Below, piece by piece: positions 56,101 through 64,000 of a DNA stretch of 64,000 nucleotides. The position numbers and the translations under genes are program-made. Source of the stretch: Riptortus pedestris (taxonomy: Eukaryota > Arthropoda > Insecta > Hemiptera > Alydidae); the NCBI GenBank assembly GCA_019009955.1, contig CM032233.1:14521001-14585000 (forward strand), read 5' to 3'. The stretch's first letter is position 1, and every line of letters starts with the position of its first letter. Under the pieces are notes generated by a model, which did not search any database, had not been told where the DNA came from, and was given only the letters and a program-made list of their open reading frames with translations.

Positions 56101-57222
56101 TATTTTATCTCCAGTTCTTAAATCTGAGTGACACGACATGAAACGAATGCCATCTATTGAAGCATATATAGGCCATTTACAAAATGAGTCCCCGTTCATT
56201 TAAAACATTCCGGTGCTTCACTTCAAAAATAGGAGACTAAAAATGGCATCCACTGGAATCCTTTGATTTCACGCTTACGTCCTATGATGGAAATTATAAC
56301 TGACTTCTTTATTTTATTTGCCACAGTGAAAGAAAGTCAATGACAGTCTTTGTCGACTGATTTAGTGGAGTAAAACTTTTAAACCATAATAGGGTAAGGC
56401 AAAAGGTGTTGGTCAATTTCAAAGAATTTGAAATTCTCAAGTTCTTATTCCTCAGACCACTAACCTCAAGTTTTATAATTTCCTTTATGTCACGGCAAGT
56501 TATGATTAATGGAGAGCTACAACCACCAGAACTGTGATTTATCTCAAAGAAAAACTGAAAACAGGTCAATGAGATAAATATCAAAAGTTCTACAATTCGA
56601 TTCAAAGAATCAAACTCATATATATAACTCAACTTAATATTGAAATGAGTCTTAAATTAGAAACTTGATTCTATAAAGCCAAAGCTGCATAATATTCAAA
56701 GTGCTGAAATGATACGGACCTTATCATATAGTCGTATAATATTCTCTAACTATCGTCAAATATGTCGGTCGATGCCGCCATTATTGATCGTCGAGCACAT
56801 GTGGTAAGCGCTTTCGAAAAATATGATACGGTCAATCTTGTTAAAAATATAAATTCTACTATTCTTGTGCTTTACAATCCTAATATACTTGTATTTCTTA
56901 ATTTTCAGCCCCATCAGTCTTCTCATAAAATTTTCACTTAAAATTATTGCACCAATAAAAATTTCAAGTCATTCGTAAAATTCATGTCCTGTTGAATAGG
57001 TTTCTTACTAAGGGAGAAATAAAAAATAGAATGTGGGATATCGTCATTAGTGTAGCCTCATAGTTAGTGGGAAATTTACTTAGTTTACTGTACCCGTGTG
57101 ACAACTTATAAAAGTTAAAATGCTCTCATTTTCCCACCGCATTTTCTTTTCTTTTCATTCTGAAATCTATTGATTTTCTTTTTGTAGCCATTTTTTTTTT
57201 AATATCTCTTTTGTTTTTTCAG
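56101..57222. other. Intron stretch upstream of an exon
   Basis: A minus-strand 107-codon frame at 56309-56632 has no recognisable domain. The end TTGTTTTTTCAG is a strong polypyrimidine tract and acceptor for the next exon. Confidence 0.4.
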
Positions 57223-57370
57223 TGCACTGCCCAGTGCGACGCCCAGGGTGTCAAATACCGGATATTACAGTGTGTATGGTTTGGAACTAAAAAACCTGCT
57301 GGGAATGCCTGCAGAGAAAGTCCAAGGCCATCAGTTATGAAGATGTGCAAAGGTCCACCTTGTTCAGAGA
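57223..57370 (+). CDS. ADAMTS-like protein, TSP1 repeat 3
   Basis: 148 bp, acceptor GTTTTTTCAG, donor GTAAGT, phase 0 at the start and phase 1 at the end. It encodes CTAQCDAQGVKYRILQCVWF, GTKKPAGNACRESPRPSVMK and MCKGPPCSE. With the preceding W..GDWSE it forms a full TSP1 repeat with six cysteines. The C.W.GT.KPAG.AC....RP stretch resembles the last TSP1 repeat before the PLAC domain in ADAMTSL1/ADAMTSL3-type proteins, as far as I recall. That is the basis for the ADAMTSL subtype suggestion. Confidence 0.95.
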
Positions 57371-57427
57371 GTAAGTGAAAAAAATTTGAATTAAAATGAA
57401 AAACATTTTTTTCAAAAAATAATTTAA

Positions 57428-57632
57428 AGGATTGACCTTAATCTCACATGATAAACCTAGAGTGGCGACTTCGATTCTCGCCTGGGCAAAGGAAATTATT
57501 TAGTGACGAAATTCATTAAATAACATCCTAAGTCTCACCCTGGCTAGGAAAGGGAGGTAACCTGTAGATAACCCGTCCCAATTAGCCTTAGTTGCAAAAA
57601 GTGGACGTTAATGAATAATAATAATGATTGCC
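57428..57632 (+). mobile_element. tRNA-derived SINE, 5'-truncated
   Basis: Begins within the tRNA-like head (GGATTGACCTTAATCTCACA), with a box-B-like GACTTCGATTCTCGC, body AGTCTCACCCTGGCTAGGAA and GTAACCTGTAGATAACCCGT, and tail TTAATGAATAATAATAA. Same family as 25817 and 39480. Confidence 0.82.
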
Positions 57633-58051
57633 AAAACATACATTAAACGGTTATTTTAAGTTAAATGAAATTTTACAGAACCGGAAGCTTTTAAATAAAA
57701 TAAAAATCATTTCAACAAAAAAAGCGAACATAAAAAACATGATTTAATAGACTAGAGGTCATATTAAACTTTCATATTTACTAGGCGGTACGGTCCTCTG
57801 TTTGACCTTATGAAATCTCTTCTTCACATTCGTTCTAATCAAAATGATTAAAGTACTAGGTATTGTTGAAATTACTATAATTCATCCAAACTGGCATCTG
57901 CCTGTAGGAAGTCAATGAACAGGAAATCCAGAACATCATGATACTCATGTTATTGGAAACATTTTTCTAGTCGAGAAGAAGTGATCTGTATTCGAACGTT
58001 CTGAGTGACATCGACTCGTCTACTCCCCCAGTAACCTCTCGTCTATTTCTA
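57633..58051. other. Intron stretch, nothing recognised
   Basis: AT-rich; no frame or repeat recognised. Confidence 0.4.
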
Positions 58052-58055
58052 TTAA

Positions 58056-59059
58056 CCCTAGAATGGTAGTGTACGTAAAAATTACGTATGATCTGGTTTG
58101 AACTGTTATCAAAGGGCCGTTAACGACCCCACCACCCCCACCCCTCAGCTATGTGCCCTCCAGACAGTTCGGACTTGACCTCCGCCAAGTGCAGCTAAGT
58201 GAACCTTACCACTCATCCAATACTTTTTTTTTAAATAAAAACGACACGTAATATTTACGTATCAATACCATTAACCGCAACTTTTTGGCACGTAAAATTT
58301 ACGTATCACTCCTAATAACCGGTTTTTATGCCATAACTTAGTTAATGTTATTCTCAATTTATTTTCTTCCAATTTATTTTTTATATTACAATTTATTTTC
58401 TCTTAATGTTTTTAACTTTTTGAATATAAAAAAGTCAAATATGTATAAAAAGAATATAAATAATCTTTTTATAGTTTCGGAAAAATGGAGAAAAAATATT
58501 CATTGGATGAAGAAATCAGAAATTTGTTGAAAGAATTCTCCGTTGACTCAGATGGGGAAAATGACAATTATGAAATAGATGGATATGTATAGGAGAGCGA
58601 TGATGATCCGGAGTATTCTCCAAGTGATGAGGAGGTTGAGCCTTCGGAAATAATTGCAACACAGAGTGGGCTAGATAGCGATGAGAGTGAGAAAATTTTA
58701 GAAGACATCAAGGCAATCGAAGAAAGAGAACAAACACAGAGGAAAAAAACCTAAAACCTCTCAACCACACAATATTGACAGATCAGTCACAATAAATGTA
58801 GAAGGTGGGTTGTGCTTGGTAAGAATGGAGCACACAACCTCCGGAACGTGTTTCGAACCAAGCGCCTGAAAGGAATGTCGTGCACATTATTAGATATTAA
58901 CGCTGATATAAGTTAAAGAAAAGTGTATGTTTTAATAAAATAAAAAAATAGTCACAAACATTAACAAATTTTGAATAATTTTACCAATTACCAGTTGCAC
59001 ACGTAAAATTTACGTATCAATACCAATAAGCGGGAAATAATATCACTACCATTCTAGGG
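58056..59059 (+). mobile_element. piggyBac-type element, deletion derivative
   Basis: Terminal inverted repeats CCCTAGAATGGTAGTG and CACTACCATTCTAGGG are perfect and are flanked by TTAA on each side (58052-58055 and 59060-59063), the diagnostic piggyBac target. Subterminal copies of the palindromic ACGTAAA(A/T)TTTACGT lie near 58073, 58242, 58289 and 58999. Length 1004 bp against about 2.5 kb for complete elements. Only the transposase N-terminus remains. Confidence 0.92.
58485..58754 (+). pseudogene. piggyBac transposase N-terminal remnant
   Basis: The frame starts MEKKYSLDEEIRNLLKEFSV, continues DSDGENDNYEIDGYV to an in-frame TAG at 58590, then ESDDDPEYSPSDEEVEPSEI and a further acidic run to a stop near 58752. 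Strongly acidic N-termini are usual in piggyBac (PGBD-like) transposases. The catalytic DDD domain and the C-terminal zinc finger are absent. Downstream sequence to 58920 (for example ATGGAGCACACAACCTCCGG) may be a joined remnant of the 3' coding end. Confidence 0.7.
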
Positions 59060-59511
59060 TTAACATCTGGAAGAAGGGCTATTCCCCCATATTTTTCGCA
59101 TTTTTCCTCTGTTTACTTCTTTGTACGAAATAAAGAAAGTATTATAATCTCTTTTTCGGTTTTCAGATTTCAATAGAATTATCCGTTTTGCCCCTCCCTG
59201 TACCCATTTTGACTAGTTTGTGACTTCAGTACATATGTACATTTCTCGCATAAATCAAGAGGTCCTAAACTTAGAATACTGAAATTCCATATTTAGAAAT
59301 GCTGTGCCATCTAGTTGTGCACCTCCCTTTTTTTATCAAAATTGACTATGGAGGAGGAGGGTTCACAAAGGTGAAATTTAAAAAATGAAAATTTCTTTGT
59401 ACCAATTAGAGGTACAAAAAAGTTTTATAGAATTTTCATTTATCATAAAAAGATCTATTAACTATAAGGATCAATAAGAAGGCCAAGTCCTCTACAGTTT
59501 TTTTTTTATTA
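59060..59511. other. Intron stretch with a weak dispersed repeat
   Basis: 59190-59260 resembles 51040-51110. A T run is at 59500-59510. Nothing else recognised. Confidence 0.4.
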
Positions 59512-59566
59512 TGCAAAGTGCACTTTCGGAGTCAACGCTCCATCCTCAGTGCCTGCTGACAAACAC
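59512..59566 (-). mobile_element. Penelope-type end with hammerhead-like core, second family
   Basis: On the minus strand: GGCACTGAGGAT, hairpin GGAG..CTCC, GAAA, GTGCACTTTGC. The same arrangement and much of the same sequence as the arms of the palindrome at 43964 (GGCACTGATGATGGAGCG). A T run beside it reads as an A run on this strand. Followed by a small HINE core scrap at 59600-59655 (TTTTTTGATCCGATACATTG). Confidence 0.5.
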
Positions 59567-59659
59567 AACCTTGAGTTAATTTAACATTCATAGCATGGCC
59601 TATTACATCTATTAACTATGTTCTATGACATTTTTTGATCCGATACATTGGAATGGAGA

Positions 59660-60123
59660 TATCGTATATCTCTTTCAAATGAAATATTTTTAAATAAAGT
59701 GCAATCAAACATTTTGTTTATTTAATTTAATAGGAGAAGTGGGAAGTCTTGTGGTGGCCACATCTGACTTTTATGTATAGACAATATGTGCTTCTCTATT
59801 CTTCAGGCTTTTTTCTACTATCTACGGGTACAATAAATCTCCTCCCACAGAATGGCATCCTCTGCAAAAATCAGTAATTTTATGAGGCCAAAAGTTATTT
59901 CTCAGAAGCAAGGCAATTTCAGTAATTTCGTCTTTATTAGGTTGCTCTGCTTTTTCAATTTCATCATTACTGAATTAATTCATCCAAGGGTACTAGCTGA
60001 CCTTTAATCTTCCGCATTTTTATAGTACTGAACCAATCTACCCTTGATTTCATCACTTTCTATCAAAAGTCAGTCTCTGGGGTATTTTGTGAACCCTCGA
60101 GGATGGGAGAGAATATCAATAAA
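59660..60123. other. Intron stretch, nothing recognised
   Basis: No frame or repeat recognised. Confidence 0.4.
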
Positions 60124-60773
60124 AAGCCCGTCACGCAGGGGCTGCGTAACTAAGCAGATTTCCCATGTGAAGTTTTACAATAGAGAAATCTGCATACTGG
60201 TAACACAACACCACCGTGAGTAAATACAAACGGTAATGAGAAATCTTTCAGTTAATTTTAATAAATTCCCAACGGAAACGGCTTTTGAATTGTAAGAATA
60301 ATTTATATTTTAATAACTCAAATTTTAGTAGTCCAAGAACTAAAGAAGGGGGGGGGGCGGATGAACAGAACGTATTTGCATAAATCTCACAAAGTAAAAG
60401 CTGAAACGACAGGTAAGGTTAGAAGAAGCTTCCATCAGAGCCGAACAGTTACGGAAACGGCCGAACTAATCCAAACTGACAATACCCGACCACACACTTA
60501 ATAAAAATGCAAAGTTCTCGGTTAATATTCAAGATAGAGAATAAATGTATATAACAATATTTATAGTAAATTTAATTTGCAATAAGATTGGTTCTATACA
60601 ATGTTTCGATCCGATGCATAATAACGGAGATATTTCGAATTTTCGAAAATCCCCCCCCCTCCCTCTAGTACAATTTCAGCCGTTAACAACTTGATCTGTC
60701 TTTTTACATAAAACGGTTAAATATCGAGTTTCGTAATGATCAAACAAAAATTGCGACCGCTAGAGCGTTACAG

Positions 60774-60809
<36 letters not shown>

Positions 60810-60933
60810 TTTTGAACGGGGCTCATTTTCCTCATCTCCTGGGTAGGATCGATGGACATTTGAAGAAATTTTTCGAAAATCGCGTCATGAGTACGACCTC
60901 AATAGCTGATTTCCTTCAAGGGAAATCTTCTAA
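60124..60933 (-). mobile_element. HINE-like element, full length
   Basis: AAGCCCGTCACGCAGG, stem-loop, inverted motif, subtype block very similar to 7144 (AATTTATATTTTAATAACTC, G run at 60348-60358), core with a C run, (TA)n at 60778-60808, TTTTGAACGGGGCTCATTTT and hairpin TTTCCTTCAAGGGAAATC + TTCTAA. Confidence 0.9.
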
Positions 60934-61257
60934 AAGGATTTGGCTATTAGGATAACCCCTAAGTTCTATCATTAGTGTCATGTTGGCTACTTGGTAAGGC
61001 ACACACACGGCTGGTGGGAAGACAAATATATTTATAACATATATACATAAGAACTGACTTATGAATTACCCTATATCCATGTTATTATTATATATATGTA
61101 CTACTACACATACATACGTATACCTATACTACACCTTATAACGTAAACTAAGACTTAACACTGATCATATTACAACAGACATACCGCCGGGGCCAAGGCA
61201 AGCAGAAGGCACTCTAGTACTAGCATAGCTCAAAAAACTGTTAACTCTCTCTGAATG

Positions 61258-61655
61258 CTAACGACACAATGCTGTTTTCGACCGGTCTTTTTCGGCGATA
61301 GGGATTTGATGGTAACCACTGGCGAGATCCAGGGTGGTGAAATAATGAGAACCACCTAGCCCCTCAAGCGTCTCTTGTATCAGGGGTAAGGGGTAAGCAT
61401 CTGGTCGGGTCACCGCGTTAAGCTCCCGGAAGTCAGTACAAAATCTGTACTTCGGCTCACCGCTAGCCAACTTCTTCCGTACGAGTATTACTGGGGCCGA
61501 CCAGGGTGAGTTCGACGGCACGATGACTCCCTTCTTGAGGAGGTCATCTATTTGCTGTTCCATTTCCTTTCGGAGATGGGCTGGCAGCCGATATGGTCTC
61601 CTTGCTATAGGACGCGCATTTCCCGTATCAATTAGTTTTATGTAATTGATTGATT
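61258..61655 (-). pseudogene. Ty3/gypsy reverse transcriptase fragment
   Basis: The minus-strand translation reads LIDTGNARPIARRPYRLPAH (before the ATG at 61563), then EQQIDDLLKKGVIVPSNSPW, SAPVILVRKKLASGEPKYRF, CTDFRELNAVTRPDAYPLPL and TTLDLASGYHQIPIAEKDRS + KTALC, then a stop. RPYR.P, SPWASPVVLV-like, FC.DYR.LN..T..D.YPLP and LDL.SGY.QI are reverse transcriptase blocks 0-3 of Ty3/gypsy Pol. The catalytic YxDD block, RNase H and integrase are missing, and upstream sequence meets stops at about 61655. Confidence 0.88.
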
Positions 61656-62417
61656 TTTATTATTAGTATTAATACTAGTTTTTCCTTATGTTAATACCTA
61701 AGCCTAGTTGTTATTTATGGTATTAATACTAGTTTTTACCTATATCGATAAACCCATTCAGCCAGAAAGGGTTTTATGATAATGTTTAAGTTCTGACTAT
61801 ATGTTAGGCCTATAAGTTTCATATATATATATTTTCTTTGTTTTCAATAATGCTGCATAGGATTAATTATTTTAGGTATTTTGGATTACAAAAACTCAGT
61901 AGAACATAAAAGGAATTTTGCAGGTTTTAATCATAAAATAAAGAAAAATAACTAAAATTTAAAAAAACTGTCTTCATTGTGGAGGAAGTTCATAAAATAA
62001 AAATGGAATTCTTCATTTCTCCACAAATCTGTTTAGCTATAAATTCTGCCCTGTTTGTTAGTAATTACTTTCTCTTAAGTAGCTTTTCTAAAACCTGATA
62101 TGTACATGTCTGCTTGCTCATAGATATTTGCAAATTTGAAAGTTAACTAAACCCAATAGATGTGGTAAATACACAACAAATCATAAAGTATTAACTTTAT
62201 AAATAAGGGAACATCGTACACACATTTCATTTTATTACCCTATGGTATAATAAAAAAAAAATTGAGTAATTTAAATAGTGTATAAAATCAGTTATACAAA
62301 TTAATAAATTCTTATCAATTTTATTTTTAATTGTAATAATTTTATTCTATAGACTGTTTCATTCAATAATGAAACACATTCTTGGAATTTATCTAACTCT
62401 GACTTCTAACATTTCAG
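61656..62417. other. Last intron, nothing recognised
   Basis: AT-rich; ends with CTTCTAACATTTCAG, a clear acceptor with a possible branch site CTAAC. Confidence 0.45.
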
Positions 62418-62533
62418 AACCAGATTGCCGTGACCACTCCAAATATTGTCAGAATATTCGAGCCATGAATATGTGTCGTATGTACAGATATCAAACTCAG
62501 TGTTGCCAATCATGTAGTATTAATAAGCATTAA
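62418..62533 (+). CDS. ADAMTS-like protein, terminal PLAC domain exon
   Basis: 116 bp with two bases completing a lysine codon, then PDCRDHSKYCQNIRAMNMCR and MYRYQTQCCQSCSINKH and a TAA stop at 62531-62533. The cysteine pattern C-x6-C-x8-C-x8-CC-x2-C is that of the PLAC (protease and lacunin) domain, which closes ADAMTS, ADAMTSL, papilin and lacunin proteins. With three TSP1 repeats before it and no metalloprotease sequence in the window, an ADAMTS-like protein is the best fit; ADAMTS or papilin cannot be excluded without the 5' exons. Confidence 0.95.
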
Positions 62534-63308
62534 TAATACATAAATGATAATGTATATATTTAGTAACAAAGTTTTCAAATAATGATTGTTATCACTAGTA
62601 TTACCAGCAATTGTTGTGACAAGTCATGAACATTATTAATGTACATGCAGTCTGGTGCTCCATTTAAAACTTTCTTTCTTCTTTTTTTGTTAATACCTTC
62701 TTTTTTTTTCAGTTTTTCAATAACTCTTAGCATTCCTGAGTAGTATAATATAAATTATATTTTTACAATGTTCGTTATGAAATACAGAGGAAATATTCTT
62801 TATAAGCTTATCAGAACTATTCCTTCTTACAAATCAGGGAGACATTTTGAAGATTTTCAAAGGTAGTTCTTAAAAATCATTGCCGATGTTGAATGTTAGT
62901 GAAAACTCGACATTTTAGAATCATATTCAGCCTCTTAAAAAAAAATAAAAAATGGTGACATCAAGAAGGTAGACACAACCTATTACATAAATAAATATGA
63001 GATGTATAGACTAGAATAAAAGTGAGATAGTAATGTAAATTTTGTATAAATATATATAAAGTCAAATTAAATTAACACAAATTCATTGTAGTTTAAATAT
63101 TCAGCAATAACTAAGAAATTACATTTAAAGGGAATAATCTTTAATTTGTTTATAGTTTAAATTACTAAAAGTCAAAACAAGTTTTAAGAGGCTGGAAAAA
63201 CATATTTTTTACAATTAAACATATACATAAATGGAACACTGGTTGTTTATATTCAGGGTGGTTTTAATGAACTACACTATAATTATCATGAAGGCCTACT
63301 TTAATAGT

Positions 63309-63365
<57 letters not shown>

Positions 63366-64000
63366 CATGGTCACCTATATCTTCTACTCTCAAATAATTT
63401 TACTGTATGATGTCAGAAAATATACAAATGTGCTCTACTCTTTAATAAATGCTTATAAGTTGTGTTCAAAAGAAACAATGTTTCTAAATTATATATTCTG
63501 TATAATCATAAGCTTTAAAGAAGTTTATTCATTTCTTATAATGTTTAAATAAGTAAAGAAAAATATTTTATTTCAAATTAAAGAAAAATTCCTATTAAGC
63601 AAACTTTCAATCACAGATATGAAGAACAAATTCATAAACTCACTTTATAGATATTAAGAATTCCATTGGTAAGAAGCCACAGATTTTTTTCTATTTTTAA
63701 ATTATTATCTTGAATAAATGTGAAATAAAATAATAAGACATGTATCCAATTTTCTATTTAAAGTAAAAATATTTTAGTACATAGAACATTATAGGATTGT
63801 CCAAAAACCTAACATTAATAACCCTTTGGTGTACCTATGGCTTTCTGCATCCATTTTTTCAGTTCGTTACTACCTACAATTTAATAGGAGGTGGCCAATA
63901 TTTAAAATGTAGCTTTGGATAAAAAAGAATACATGTGGCTAGTATTAGAAATAATTTCCGCCTCAAAGTGATGGAGTCTGTTTTATACTTAAAAGAAATA
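62534..64000 (+). other. 3' UTR and downstream flank
   Basis: AT-rich sequence after the stop codon. Candidate AATAAA polyadenylation signals occur at 62944, 62990 and 63015; which is used is unknown. A (TA)n tract is at 63310-63360. No further gene was recognised up to the window end. Confidence 0.5.

Noticed and set aside
56309..56632. 107-codon minus-strand frame
   Set aside because: No recognisable domain, no splice or repeat context; compatible with chance in intron DNA.

Overview
This window looks like nuclear DNA of an animal, most likely an arthropod and probably an insect. It is AT-rich and dominated by introns, microsatellites and transposable elements. The single host gene I can support is on the + strand. 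It is the 3' part of a secreted ADAMTS-like (ADAMTSL) extracellular-matrix protein. Eight exons (1880-2046, 21998-22105, 32016-32139, 37383-37465, 38457-38643, 41438-41586, 57223-57370, 62418-62533) have GT donors and AG acceptors and join without breaking frame. Together they encode about 359 residues: an acidic, proline-rich linker, three thrombospondin type 1 (TSP1) repeats with six cysteines each, and a terminal six-cysteine PLAC domain followed by a stop. The gene's 5' end lies upstream of the window. Its introns here range from about 1 to 20 kb.

The introns are filled by one dominant repeat family, with about 25-30 whole or partial copies in both orientations. Its structure matches Helentron-associated interspersed elements (HINEs, the DINE-1/INE-1 type of rolling-circle element). 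In the sense orientation used here, a 5' end TTAGCAGATTTCCC lies inside a hairpin, a short-tandem-repeat tract sits in the middle, an internal inverted copy GGGAAATCTGCT follows, then a small 3' stem-loop (CGCAG..CTGCG), and the end is GACGGACTT. Nested copies and a paralogous empty site indicate insertion between two T residues without target duplication. Strand calls for this family follow that orientation, so copies that begin on the + strand with AAGTCCGTCACGC are called '-'.

Region by region: 1-1.9 kb holds a LINE RNase H fragment and the first exon. 2-22 kb (intron) is mostly HINEs plus a TIR element, hAT relics and a LINE tail. 22-32 kb holds a hAT relic, a SINE, a TIR transposon with a HINE inside it, Penelope-like ends and a LINE 3' half. 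32-41.6 kb carries four exons among a LINE tail, a fold-back element, a 31-bp satellite and a gypsy gag relic split by a SINE. 41.6-57.2 kb holds HINEs, a 116-bp-arm palindrome, hAT relics and a 110-bp satellite. 57.2-64 kb has the last two exons, a piggyBac derivative, a HINE, a gypsy reverse transcriptase fragment and the 3' flank.

The most notable observations are the HINE family with its exchangeable microsatellite core, several Penelope-type ends carrying hammerhead-ribozyme-like cores, and a satellite apparently built from a fusion of HINE and Penelope-like sequence. All repeat assignments were made by eye; no database search was possible.
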